Counted from the stretch's first letter, positions 24,927 through 33,560 are shown. The stretch is 64,000 nt of DNA from an uncultured Bacteroidales bacterium (GCA_903887775.1 CAISRB010000024.1:124001-188000), one strand, 5' to 3'. The notes: generated from the sequence alone by a model not told the origin. Numbers and translations: made by a program.

Positions 24927-24966
24927 TGTCCTTTATTTTTCTCTTTTCAGCTTCTATACTTGCCCC
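24927..24966 (+). promoter_or_regulatory. Putative phage promoter, copy 3
   Basis: TGTCCTTTATTTTT begins exactly 40 nt before the ATG at 24967. TATACTTG lies at 24955-24962 and is followed by CCCC and the ATG. It is one base from TAnnTTTG. It heads the tail-tip and fibre genes. Confidence 0.6.
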
Positions 24967-26853
24967 ATGATTACGATTCAATCCAAGCCGCCCCTAATTT
25001 CCTTTGCAGGAAACCCCATGCAGTATGAGATTGCTTCCAATGATAAGGTAAATCCCGGAAGTAGTGCTGAACTGTGGCTGAAGATTGATACCATCGATAC
25101 TGTTTCAGGACATGGGTTTACCCTGAATTTCAATAATCATAGTCTTCCTTTTATCGTCAAAGGTTTTCCGGATGACAACGGCCTGCAGTGTTGGTTGATA
25201 CCCAATAGCCTTGAATTATATGCCAAAGGCATATTCTTAGGCCTTTCTTCCAATTACCTGTTAAAATCCATTTACCATTTGATTTTGTCAGCCCCCTACA
25301 AAACCTATTACCTTATTCAGTTCATTGCAAAAGAGACCGGATCCCGTTGGACCATTGATATTGCCGGTAATACCGTAACCGCTATTTCCAGAAACAATTA
25401 TCAGCCTGGAAGTAATACCATTTACAAGGATAATTACGGTATCATTTGTTCCCTTTGGACCACAAAAACTGTTAATTCACGGTCAAACCCTCCAAGCTTC
25501 CTTGACGATGATACGATTCAGACTATTAACATCGGTGAAGATCTTAAAAGCCTGACTACAGAAGGCAAAGCAAAGTTTGATGTTTCTGAATACCTGCTTT
25601 CCTATATCAAGCTTCGGGCGGAAGGTTCCATCCGGTTCACCTATCCTGAAATCCCTTTTGAAAACTGCGTGGAGTGGCCTAACCATATCATTCAGTACAA
25701 AACGAGTTTTGCTGAGCGGTATAATAATACGATCAGGATGCTCTATTATGACGAGCCCCGGTATGCCATATCCGGCGGCCTTTCAAGGGAAGCGCTGGTA
25801 TCCTATAATCTTCAGGATTCAGATTATTTTTCGGCTCCTGAAAATCTCAAGCGCTTTCTTACCTGGGCACCGGTTGAAAAGATCACCGGTCAATCCCAAC
25901 CTGAGAAATTAAGCTTCCTGTTTAATGGAAGTTATACTTATCCCAATGAATCATACCGCCTTTGTATCAATGTCCGGAATACCGATGGTACTACTTCATC
26001 TTTTTATGGCTCAGATCTTCAAGCTAACCGGCATCCGGTACTTCTTGAATGTATGGTCGGACATAACCATCTTGGACTTGGTTCCAGGGATTTAACCCGA
26101 CAGGTTGAAAGCTGGCAGGTTTGGCTTGAAAATCTTCTTGGTGAACCTATTTCCGAAGTAAGGAAATTCATTCTCGATACCGATTATTACGAGCATGAAC
26201 GCACTTTTTTGTTCCGGAATTCCTTTGGCCGGTATGATGTAATCCGGTTTTTGGGACTTGGTGAAGCTTCCTTAAACTTTGAAAGAACAAGCGGAAGCAC
26301 CATTGATATTGAACAGATCAATAGCTTCAATGCACCATCCAAAAACTTTGAAGCCTGGGAGACACAGGCTTTCAAAGCCAATTCCGGTTTTGTAAGTAAA
26401 GAAGTAAAGGAGTATTTCAGGGAATTCCTTCTTACCACGGAAGCCTATGAAGTGATCCAGGGATTGCTTTTCCCAATTGTCCTTAAATCAGCCAAGATCA
26501 ATCCTTTTTCAAAGGATGGCGATTACCTATATAATCTTGAGCTGGAATATGACAGGGCATATAACGATCAGTATTTCAGCGGACAATTCAAACCCATCAA
26601 TATGATTACAAGTAATGATCTTACCCAGGGGGTAGGGGTAATCTATGAGTATTCTGAAGAGTTAACATATTTCGGATATCCTCAGAATGGCACTTCTTCC
26701 GAAACGGAAAATACCTGGCGAATCAAGCAAATTCAGAAAACGGTCGTGAACGGCAAGACCAAGCACATTGTCAAATGGGCAGATGGTAATCTGAATTATG
26801 ATAACCAAATGAGCAATTGCATGAATTTAACATATGCCTATCTGAGTTCCTGA
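24967..26853 (+). CDS. Large tail protein, candidate tail-tip or baseplate protein
   Basis: A 628-residue protein, beta-rich (MITIQSKPPLISFAGNPMQY, then IASNDKVNPGSSAELWLKID). The C-terminal third (about 440-560) resembles adaptor modules that attach fibres (FREFLLTTEAYEVIQGLLFP). No known catalytic motif is found. It is the first gene behind putative phage promoter copy 3 and is followed after 4 nt by the next tail gene. A tail-tip position is inferred from order. Confidence 0.65.
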   Translation: MITIQSKPPLISFAGNPMQYEIASNDKVNPGSSAELWLKIDTIDTVSGHGFTLNFNNHSLPFIVKGFPDDNGLQCWLIPNSLELYAKGIFLGLSSNYLLKSIYHLILSAPYKTYYLIQFIAKETGSRWTIDIAGNTVTAISRNNYQPGSNTIYKDNYGIICSLWTTKTVNSRSNPPSFLDDDTIQTINIGEDLKSLTTEGKAKFDVSEYLLSYIKLRAEGSIRFTYPEIPFENCVEWPNHIIQYKTSFAERYNNTIRMLYYDEPRYAISGGLSREALVSYNLQDSDYFSAPENLKRFLTWAPVEKITGQSQPEKLSFLFNGSYTYPNESYRLCINVRNTDGTTSSFYGSDLQANRHPVLLECMVGHNHLGLGSRDLTRQVESWQVWLENLLGEPISEVRKFILDTDYYEHERTFLFRNSFGRYDVIRFLGLGEASLNFERTSGSTIDIEQINSFNAPSKNFEAWETQAFKANSGFVSKEVKEYFREFLLTTEAYEVIQGLLFPIVLKSAKINPFSKDGDYLYNLELEYDRAYNDQYFSGQFKPINMITSNDLTQGVGVIYEYSEELTYFGYPQNGTSSETENTWRIKQIQKTVVNGKTKHIVKWADGNLNYDNQMSNCMNLTYAYLSS

Positions 26854-26857
26854 GAAG

Positions 26858-27262
26858 ATGAAGAAAGTATTCAATCCCTTCACGATGGATTTTGATTATG
26901 TGCCATTTTCCATCTATCAGTTTCCACGGAATCCCGATGAAAACTGTGATTCGATGGCAGGGTATCAGATTGGCGATGAATGGACCAATACAGAATCCAT
27001 GCAAGTATACAAGTGTACTCATAATGCCACAGGTGAAGCCATGTGGCGGATTCTTTGCAATTCTTCAAGCGATAAGCACCTGGAGTATGATTTTTATAAT
27101 CAATGTGTAGTAATTCTGGACCACAATTTTGGAAAATTCCCTGCAGTAACCCTCACTGATGATATGGGTGAGGAGATAATCGGGGATGTGGATCATTTCA
27201 CCAATAACCGCATAGTGGTCACTTTTGACCGGGAAGTAACTGGGAAAATCATTCTTAATTAA
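26858..27262 (+). CDS. Small tail protein (134 aa)
   Basis: Begins MKKVFNPFTMDFDYVPFS, a short N-terminal pattern also seen in phage fibre or attachment proteins. The middle has a small carbohydrate-binding-like segment with W and Y (YQIGDEWTNTESMQVYKCTH). The C-terminal half is beta-rich (DHNFGKFPAVTLTDDMGEEI) and resembles the immunoglobulin-like or baseplate-decoration modules of phage tails. The family is not identified. Confidence 0.65.
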   Translation: MKKVFNPFTMDFDYVPFSIYQFPRNPDENCDSMAGYQIGDEWTNTESMQVYKCTHNATGEAMWRILCNSSSDKHLEYDFYNQCVVILDHNFGKFPAVTLTDDMGEEIIGDVDHFTNNRIVVTFDREVTGKIILN

Positions 27263-27274
27263 TATTTATTCATC

Positions 27275-29005
27275 ATGGCAAAAAAAGTTTATGTTCAATT
27301 GGATCTGCTGAAAACCGCACTTCTGAACCTTGTGATTCAGAATTTGGCATCAGCACCGGCTTCACCTGTACCTGGTCAGAAGTATTTTAATACCACGGAC
27401 AATTGCGAGTATTATTATAATGGCTCGATCTGGGTCAAAGTTGAAGCAGCACCTACCATTCCCACCATTCCGACCGATGTGAATATCGGCACCGGTGGGG
27501 TTGGACTTTTCAAACAACGCAACGGCAATAACAATGAATTCAAAAGTGTCAAAGCCGGTTCAAACAAGGTTACTGTAACGGACAATACCGGCAACAATAC
27601 CGCCGATATTGATGTGGTTCCAGGCAACATTGATCATCAGGCCTTATCGGGCGCAGGCACGAACAACCATGCCGCAATCGATTCTCACCTGGGGAATACT
27701 TCAAACCCCCACAATACCACCAAAAGCCAGGTCGGCCTTGGCAGTGTTGATAATCTGCAGCAGCTTCCAATGTCATATCTTGATACGGATTCCTCGTTGA
27801 CAGCCAATTCGGATGTGAAAGTTCCCTCGCAAAAGGCTATCAAGGGGTATGTGGATGCCCAGAACGCTGCTCAGAATACCACGATCAGCGGGAATGCAAC
27901 CACGATGAACAACCATATCAGCAATGTTTCAAATCCGCATTCCACGACCAAAACACAGGTCGGCCTTGCCAATGTTGATAATGTTCAACAGCTTCCCATG
28001 TCGTATCTTGATACCGATGGCACGTTCACCTCAAATTCCGATGCCAAGGTTGCTTCGCAGAAAGCTACCAAGACTTATATTGACGGCCAGGTAACAACAC
28101 TGAATACCACCATTTCCGGTATCAATACCACCGTGGGCGCAAATGCGACCACGATGAACAATCATATTGCCAATACATCAAATCCTCATTCCACGACCAA
28201 AGCCCAAATCGGCCTTGCCAATGTCGATAATGTTCAGCAGCTTCCGATGTCGTATCTCGATACGGACACCGCCCTGGCTGCAAATTCGGACTCCAAGGTT
28301 TCCTCACAGAAAGCCATCAAAGCCTATGTTGATGGCAAGGTTGCCGCTATTAATACGCAGATCTCCGGAATGCTCACCTATAAGGGAACCATTGACGCAA
28401 GCCAAACACTGGCTGCCAATGGAATCACTTCCATTGTCAAAGGGCAGTACTGGAAAGTTTCTGTTTCCGGTTCGGCCACCGGCATTACCACCCCTTCGAG
28501 CAGTTCACTTTCCACAGGGGATCAGATCATTGCCAACCAGGACAGCGGTTCGCCTGCTGCAGCCATGTTTGATGCCATTGACAATACTGAATCTGCCGAT
28601 CTGGTAAAGCTTGCTGCTACGCAGACTTTGACGAACAAGACCATCGATGCAGGAAATAATACTATTTCCGGTATTGCCACAGGCAATTTTGCATCGGGGG
28701 TGATTCAGACTGCTATTTCCGGTCCGACCAATTCACAGATCCCGACCGCCCTTGCGGTTAAGAATTATGCTGATTCAGTGGCCGCAGCCAAGGCTAAGAA
28801 GTACACCGCCGCCATCAGTGCCGCATCCACAGGCACAATCGCTGCAGCCACCCATGGATGCGGAACCCTTTGCATTGTGGCCGTTTATGAAACGGTTTCC
28901 ACAAATCTTAATCTGATTGAATGCGATATCGTATTGAATGCTTCGGGTGATGTTACCTGGACCACCAGTGCCACTATTTCAGGTCAGATAGTAATCGTTG
29001 GTTAA
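27275..29005 (+). CDS. Tail fibre with NPH/GLxNVDN repeats
   Basis: A 576-residue fibre protein. The N terminus (MAKKVYVQLDLLKTALLNLV) is an attachment domain. Three related modules of about 70-80 residues follow (about 125-195, 210-275, 290-355), each with NHxxxxSNPHxTTKxQxGL then NVDNxQQLPMSYLDTD and ending in SQKAxKxYVDG, a pattern common in T4-like and lambdoid fibres. The C terminus holds TLTNKTIDAGNNTISGI and a final beta domain. The repeats are also visible as DNA, so copy number may vary. It probably binds the host surface receptor. Confidence 0.85.
   Translation: MAKKVYVQLDLLKTALLNLVIQNLASAPASPVPGQKYFNTTDNCEYYYNGSIWVKVEAAPTIPTIPTDVNIGTGGVGLFKQRNGNNNEFKSVKAGSNKVTVTDNTGNNTADIDVVPGNIDHQALSGAGTNNHAAIDSHLGNTSNPHNTTKSQVGLGSVDNLQQLPMSYLDTDSSLTANSDVKVPSQKAIKGYVDAQNAAQNTTISGNATTMNNHISNVSNPHSTTKTQVGLANVDNVQQLPMSYLDTDGTFTSNSDAKVASQKATKTYIDGQVTTLNTTISGINTTVGANATTMNNHIANTSNPHSTTKAQIGLANVDNVQQLPMSYLDTDTALAANSDSKVSSQKAIKAYVDGKVAAINTQISGMLTYKGTIDASQTLAANGITSIVKGQYWKVSVSGSATGITTPSSSSLSTGDQIIANQDSGSPAAAMFDAIDNTESADLVKLAATQTLTNKTIDAGNNTISGIATGNFASGVIQTAISGPTNSQIPTALAVKNYADSVAAAKAKKYTAAISAASTGTIAAATHGCGTLCIVAVYETVSTNLNLIECDIVLNASGDVTWTTSATISGQIVIVG
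27650..28335 (+). repeat. Three imperfect DNA repeats in tail-fibre gene
   Basis: Three repeat units lie at about 27700-27855, 27920-28090 and 28160-28335. They share runs such as CAGCTTCC.ATGTC.TATCTTGA and keep the reading frame. They are a candidate for unequal recombination and fibre-length change. Confidence 0.7.
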
Positions 29006-29015
29006 TTGAACATTC

Positions 29016-29050
29016 AGCAAGGTTGATCCCAGTGGATCAGCCTTGCTTTT
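29016..29050 (+). terminator. Terminator between fibre genes
   Basis: AGCAAGGTTGATCC (29016-29029) pairs with GGATCAGCCTTGCT (29034-29047) with one T-G pair and a short CAGT loop, followed by TTTTA. It also argues that the following gene starts at ATG 29062 and not at the in-frame TTG 29023 inside the stem. Confidence 0.75.
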
Positions 29051-29061
29051 ACAAACAGGCA

Positions 29062-29829
29062 ATGAAAAATCGCAACAATACTGATTTTGCACAAAATCAA
29101 CTTCTTTTTCCCGTTGCCCACAAGCTTGCATCGGATCCAAGTTCACCGGTGGAAGGCCAGTTTTATTATCATACCGGCAAGCAATTAATATATGTATATA
29201 CCGGAACGGTATGGGTGCCTTGCGGATGGTCTACGCATGAGCATCCGATTTCTGATATTACCAACCTTCAAAGTGTTTTAGATAATAAAACCCCGTATGG
29301 TCATACTCATTATTTGAGAGATATTGTTGATTGGGAAGAAGGAATAGCACCGTTGCAGCATACACATCCTATTTCAGATATCTTTGATCTTCAACTATCC
29401 CTTGATAGCAAAGCTTCAAGCTCACATAGCCATGTTATTTCATCAATTACCGGTCTTCAAACCGCACTTGATGGGAAATCTGTCCTTGGTCATGGTCATG
29501 CAATTAGTGATATTGCAACACTTCAGACTACCCTTGATAGTAAATCTGATAAAGGGCATGGCCATGCAATTTCCGATGTTACAGGGTTGCAAGCTTCGCT
29601 TGATGCAAAGGCCGCCGCAAGCCATTCACACGCAATTTCTGATGTTACCAATCTGCAGAGTTCGCTAAATGCAAAGCTTGATAAATCCGGTGGAGCAATG
29701 GCCGGTGCCTTTGTGGCTTATGCTCATGGCACCGCCACCAATTTTGAAGTTGTCAATGTTGCTTATGGTACAGGATCCACACCGCCATCCGGACCATCAG
29801 AAGGATGTATTTACATTCAATACACATAA
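29062..29829 (+). CDS. Tail fibre with six HxH repeats
   Basis: A 255-residue protein. After an N-terminal domain (about 1-60, with an FYYHTGKQLIYVYTGTVWV stretch), six repeats of about 22 residues follow, consensus H.ISDITxLQxxLDxKxxxxHxH (HTH, HTH, HSH, HGH, HGH, HSH). In phage fibres regularly spaced HxH pairs can bind a metal ion on the trimer axis, as in the T4 gp37 tip. It ends in a small C-terminal domain (HGTATNFEVVNVAYGTG). Likely a trimeric spike or side fibre. Confidence 0.75.
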   Translation: MKNRNNTDFAQNQLLFPVAHKLASDPSSPVEGQFYYHTGKQLIYVYTGTVWVPCGWSTHEHPISDITNLQSVLDNKTPYGHTHYLRDIVDWEEGIAPLQHTHPISDIFDLQLSLDSKASSSHSHVISSITGLQTALDGKSVLGHGHAISDIATLQTTLDSKSDKGHGHAISDVTGLQASLDAKAAASHSHAISDVTNLQSSLNAKLDKSGGAMAGAFVAYAHGTATNFEVVNVAYGTGSTPPSGPSEGCIYIQYT

Positions 29830-29832
29830 TTC

Positions 29833-30819
29833 ATGGCCGTTAAAATCTATGTAGGTGGCTCCTGGCGTTCCGTTTCATCGATTCAGGTATATACCGGTGG
29901 AGCATGGAGAACCTTGAATGCGTTAAAGGTTGATGTTTCCGGAACCTGGCGGGATGCCTGGGCAGTGGCCTTGCAGTCTTATGCTTCTTATAATTGCGGT
30001 GGATATAGCCCGTATCTTGCCAATATCACCAAATTGCTTTTCAGCAATGAAACTATTTCACAGCTTTCAGCCACCTTATCCCTGGCGAGATACGGGATAG
30101 GTCAAATATGGTCTAATAATGCAGGTTATCTTGCCGGCGGTCAGGCCAATTTATCAATTACAAATGTGATTGATAAACTGTTGTATTCAAGCGAAACAAG
30201 ATCCACAATTTCCGCGACTCTTTCTGCACAGCGAAGGGATGCCGTCGGCTCAAGTTCATCATCCAAAGGATATTTCATGAATGGGTTTGATGGCACAAAC
30301 CGGTTGAATAGTTTAGAATCATTGACGTTTGCAACGGAAGCCAGAGCAACCCTTTCATCCTCATTGTCTACAAAAAGCCATGCCGGCAGTTGTCAATCTT
30401 CATCCAAAGGATATTCCGGCAGCGGATATAATAATGGTGCCCAAAACAGTATCTCATTTGTGAATTTCAGCACGGAAGCTTCGGGAAATTGCTTGAATTC
30501 CCTTGGGCAATCACGTTATAATCCTGCAGCCACTTATTCGTCCACAAAAGGATATTGGGCAGGGGGGATGCCTTCGGTTAATTCGGTGGAATCATTATTG
30601 TTTTCAAATGAAACGGTTGGCTATGTATCGCAATCATATAGTAATGTCGGAGCCGGTTACGGCACTTCATTAACCAAGGGTTATTTCATTGCAGGATCTT
30701 ATACGTCCAATATCTATTCATTTACGTTCACTACCGAAGCCATGCAATATATGTCTGTATCACAAGGCTATACTTCAGCTTATTCATCGGCCGTAAATTA
30801 TTGGAGCGGCAGTCGTTAA
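29833..30819 (+). CDS. Kelch-like repeat tail protein
   Basis: A 328-residue protein. The first 45 residues (MAVKIYVGGSWRSVSSIQVY) form a short beta attachment domain. Residues about 55-325 hold six or more repeats of about 45 residues with SSTKGYxxGG or SSSKGYFMNG and FSTEA or FSNETxxxLSxSLS, similar to phage-tail Kelch-like beta-propeller repeats. Such propellers often present receptor-binding surfaces. It follows the HxH fibre by 3 nt and ends the fibre operon together with the next gene. Confidence 0.7.
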   Translation: MAVKIYVGGSWRSVSSIQVYTGGAWRTLNALKVDVSGTWRDAWAVALQSYASYNCGGYSPYLANITKLLFSNETISQLSATLSLARYGIGQIWSNNAGYLAGGQANLSITNVIDKLLYSSETRSTISATLSAQRRDAVGSSSSSKGYFMNGFDGTNRLNSLESLTFATEARATLSSSLSTKSHAGSCQSSSKGYSGSGYNNGAQNSISFVNFSTEASGNCLNSLGQSRYNPAATYSSTKGYWAGGMPSVNSVESLLFSNETVGYVSQSYSNVGAGYGTSLTKGYFIAGSYTSNIYSFTFTTEAMQYMSVSQGYTSAYSSAVNYWSGSR

Positions 30820-30839
30820 ATTTAAACCAAACCAAAAAC

Positions 30840-31433
30840 ATGCAAGACCTAACAAAGTTCAAGACGCTTTTAAGCGAGATCCAGGACAGCTTCCTGGAAA
30901 TTCCTTTTGGAAATTCAGATTTTCAGATTGCCAATTTCATTGTCAATGCCGGCTTAACTCAGGAGAGGGCTTTCCGTGCAGTATGTCTGACCATGCGCGA
31001 AAAAATTATTTCACTGAATGAAGCTTATTATAATCAGAAACGGCTTCAAGTGGACCTGGATGAATTGCAAGCCCAGGTTGATGATCAGGCAACCGATCAA
31101 TTTGCCAGGAGAAGGGCGGGAATAGAAATTGAATATAAGATCTCACAGCAACGTGATAATGAAAAACTGATCCTCGATGCAATTCATGAAGTTGAAGTGC
31201 TGAAAGAGTTTTGGGAAAGGCTTCCGCATCCGACCAGGAAGCAATTTGAAGCTGCAGAAGAAGATTATTTTAAGCTTTCGTTGACAAAACAGGTTTTGGG
31301 TATTGATGGTGCAATCGGATCCCTGGAAAATATGGGGTATATCCTGAATGCGCAGGGGAGACTTCAGAATTCAGCTGCCAAGTTGATCGATATACTTAAA
31401 ATATCAAATGCAAAAGTGATTTCAGAAAGATAA
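30840..31433 (+). CDS. Helical protein after fibre genes, possible fibre chaperone
   Basis: A 197-residue protein from ATG 30840; the in-frame TTG 30801 would overlap the previous gene. It is highly helical and charged (QKRLQVDLDELQAQVDDQAT, then EIEYKISQQRDNEKLI) with likely coiled coils. No signal peptide or known domain is seen. As the last gene of the fibre cluster, it could be a fibre-assembly chaperone, by analogy with small helical proteins that follow fibre genes in other phages. The analogy is positional only. Confidence 0.6.
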   Translation: MQDLTKFKTLLSEIQDSFLEIPFGNSDFQIANFIVNAGLTQERAFRAVCLTMREKIISLNEAYYNQKRLQVDLDELQAQVDDQATDQFARRRAGIEIEYKISQQRDNEKLILDAIHEVEVLKEFWERLPHPTRKQFEAAEEDYFKLSLTKQVLGIDGAIGSLENMGYILNAQGRLQNSAAKLIDILKISNAKVISER

Positions 31434-31446
31434 CTTGCCTTGATAC

Positions 31447-31475
31447 TTGAAAAAGGCGTTTTATTTTTATATTTG
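31447..31475 (+). promoter_or_regulatory. Promoter upstream of the cassette array
   Basis: TTG (31447-31449), 18 nt, then TATATTTG (31468-31475) matches the Bacteroidota -33/-7 pattern. It lies outside and just upstream of cassette 1 (which starts at 31546), the position of a Pc-like promoter that would drive captured cassettes. Confidence 0.55.
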
Positions 31476-31545
31476 ATATCGGAGAAGTAGTTAATCGAGA
31501 TCTCTATAGTTAAAAATTACACAAATAACATTGTGTTATTGAATC

Positions 31546-32220
31546 GTTATGCTTAATTTTAAAGAAAACCAAAACATGAAACAAATTCAATTATTAGGAC
31601 TGACTTTTATAGTTATTAGTTTGATCGCTTGTGGACAAACAACGCAGAAAAACACAGGAAAAGAGACTGAAAATGGCTGGAAAGCACTTAATGAAAGTAG
31701 TTATTCAATTCAGTATCCAGAAAATTGGGATTTAGATAAATCTGGAAAGATGGGAATGAGTTTAATTCTCCTTTCGAAACAGTCCTCTCCGCAAGACCAA
31801 TTTAGGGACAATGTTAACTTATTAATTCAAGACTTACAGGGGCAGAACATTAACCTTGACAAGTATGTTGAAATTTCAGAAGGACAAATAAAAACTATGA
31901 TTACCAACGGGAATCTTATTGAAAGTAAGAGACTAAGTGAAAACGGATCTGAATTCCAAAAAGTTATATATTCAGGTGACCAAGGAGTATATAAACTCAA
32001 GTTTGAACAATATTATTGGATAAAAAACGGCAAGGCTTATGTACTAACCTTGACTTGCGAAATTGAACAATTTGAAACATACAAAGTGACTGGAGAAAAG
32101 ATATTGAATAGTTTTAGACTGAAATAAAACTAAGCATAACATAGCAACTAAGCCCCATGCTGCATACTACCTGGATCGTCTGGCGATCCCGAAAACAACG
32201 CACGGGGCTTAGCTGCAGCG
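31546..32220 (+). mobile_element. Integron-like gene cassette 1
   Basis: A cassette of about 675 bp with one gene. Its left end, GTTATGCTTAATTTT (31546-31560), matches as inverted repeat the start of its attC (32126-32140), differing at one position (11). The predicted recombination point is the G-TT at 31546/31547. The attC follows the gene closely and overlaps the stop by two bases. The element is more AT-rich than the phage genes. Confidence 0.7.
31576..32127 (+). CDS. PsbP-like lipoprotein (cassette 1 gene)
   Basis: From ATG 31576 (the upstream ATG 31549 lacks a signal sequence) this gives 183 residues. MKQIQLLGLTFIVISLIAC is a lipoprotein signal with Cys at residue 19. The mature part (WKALNESSYSIQYPENWDLD, later GVYKLKFEQYYWIKNGKAYV) has the PsbP/MOG1-like alpha-beta pattern found in many small bacterial lipoproteins of unknown function. 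It should be anchored to the outer membrane or the periplasmic face. It is the only gene of cassette 1, with the promoter outside the cassette at 31447. Confidence 0.75.
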   Translation: MKQIQLLGLTFIVISLIACGQTTQKNTGKETENGWKALNESSYSIQYPENWDLDKSGKMGMSLILLSKQSSPQDQFRDNVNLLIQDLQGQNINLDKYVEISEGQIKTMITNGNLIESKRLSENGSEFQKVIYSGDQGVYKLKFEQYYWIKNGKAYVLTLTCEIEQFETYKVTGEKILNSFRLK

Positions 32221-32226
32221 TTGGGC
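32134..32226 (+). other. attC-like recombination site 1
   Basis: R'' is GCATAAC (32134-32140); L'' contains CTAAGCCCC (32148-32156), pairing with GGGGCTTAG (32204-32212) in L'; R' is GTTGGGC (32220-32226). A-T-GC / GC-A-C extend the stem with one mismatch, and the loop holds a second hairpin GGATCG (32173-32178) / CGATCC (32184-32189). An extra-helical base and unpaired spacers between the R and L boxes are as in integron attC sites. Confidence 0.75.
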
Positions 32227-32282
32227 ACAATGCCAAATCACAAATTTTATCGACAATAAAATCTTATATCAACCTGAAGAAT

Positions 32283-33560
32283 ATGAAAACACTAGTGAAG
32301 GCACCATTTTTAATTACAGGAGTGTCACTATTTCTGATCTTCTTCTCCTCTTGTAAAAGTAATAGAGAGAGAGTTACAGAAATAATTGCACCAAAAGTTG
32401 ATTCGATTATTGCGCCTAACGCAGCATTTCTAATAGAAACGATGCCGTTCTTGTGCTGCAAAACAGAAGATTTTTGGTACACAGAACAAACTACAGAGCA
32501 AGAAATTATAGATGATGACTTCAATAAAGGGTATGATAATCTAACTCGTCTTGAGAATATAGTTGGTAAAATAAATCCATCGTATAACGAACATGTTAAA
32601 AAGCGTGTAGAATCATTAAATGGAGCAATAAATGAAACTAAAACTGCAATTCGTAAATATCGGAATATGAAAAATGATCTTTTTAGCTCGCTTATTCTTT
32701 CAAATGCAATGGCTTTAGGATCATTTCTATCCTTAGGTGAAGATAATGTAAAAGAAGAAAAAACAGAAATGCCTTCGAAGATTGCAGAAGCTATGATAGA
32801 TTTACAAGGGGCACTGATATCCTATAGATACAGTTTAAAACTCTCACTGTTAAATGTCGAAAAAATTTGCATTGAGGATTGCAATTATCCCTACTTAGAG
32901 GACCAGGATAGAATTAAAATACGCCAATGCCTGTCAAGTTGCATAACTAATAAGTTTATAAGTATGGTTCCTGCAGAGACTGAAAATTCATGCCAAAATA
33001 GGGATGTTAATATCTTTAGTGATTTACCGAATGTGGGATTAAGTAGTACAGGACTTTCAGAAAAAGTGGATCATCTATTTTCTAAAGTAAATCTAAACGA
33101 ATTATCATCAAAAACTATAAAGACTCTTAAAAATGCAGTTATTTATGACTATAGTACTTTTGATGATATTTATACCAACACCCGGAAAGATAAAATTCGA
33201 GATAGATTTAACTTTGATTCCATTCAAGTCTTTAATTACAATGAACAAACACAAATTATTCAAGTTACCTCCAACAGATTTAGCTTTTATCTTGTCGAAG
33301 GTAAAATTGTAAAAATTTTAACAATTGAACCTGATTACGATTCTACAGAATTTTTTGAAAAGTATGACATAGACCATATTGATCCTTTTTACTATAAAAT
33401 TGACAATATTAACGCAAAGAAAATAATCGCATGTGCATATAAATCGAATGACGACGTCAATCATCCTTCATATTACGTTCTCTTCGATTTTCATCTATTA
33501 GGCAATAAAATTTTAATAAATACACCACAAATTCTACAGTACCTTAAAAACAATCAGTAA
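32283..33560 (+). CDS. Lipoprotein of unknown function (cassette 2 gene A)
   Basis: From ATG 32283; the frame upstream runs through the attC-like site and is not translated. 425 residues. MKTLVKAPFLITGVSLFLIF followed by FSSC gives a lipoprotein signal (Cys about residue 24). The mature part is helical (KRVESLNGAINETKTAIRKY) with several cysteines (CIEDC, CLSSC, CQN), and the C-terminal half is more beta-rich with FNYNEQTQIIQVTSNRFSFY. No family is recognised. It is followed after 13 nt by gene B. A surface or periplasmic role is inferred from the signal only. Confidence 0.75.
   Translation: MKTLVKAPFLITGVSLFLIFFSSCKSNRERVTEIIAPKVDSIIAPNAAFLIETMPFLCCKTEDFWYTEQTTEQEIIDDDFNKGYDNLTRLENIVGKINPSYNEHVKKRVESLNGAINETKTAIRKYRNMKNDLFSSLILSNAMALGSFLSLGEDNVKEEKTEMPSKIAEAMIDLQGALISYRYSLKLSLLNVEKICIEDCNYPYLEDQDRIKIRQCLSSCITNKFISMVPAETENSCQNRDVNIFSDLPNVGLSSTGLSEKVDHLFSKVNLNELSSKTIKTLKNAVIYDYSTFDDIYTNTRKDKIRDRFNFDSIQVFNYNEQTQIIQVTSNRFSFYLVEGKIVKILTIEPDYDSTEFFEKYDIDHIDPFYYKIDNINAKKIIACAYKSNDDVNHPSYYVLFDFHLLGNKILINTPQILQYLKNNQ

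Noticed and set aside
29023-29061. TTG start of the HxH fibre gene
   Set aside because: It lies in the stem of a terminator, and ATG 29062 follows the hairpin.
27650-30819. Diversity-generating retroelement in the fibre region
   Set aside because: No reverse transcriptase gene and no template/variable repeat pair with A-biased changes was seen.
32157-32282. Upstream extension of the cassette 2 lipoprotein
   Set aside because: It would translate the attC-like site. The lipoprotein signal begins at 32283.
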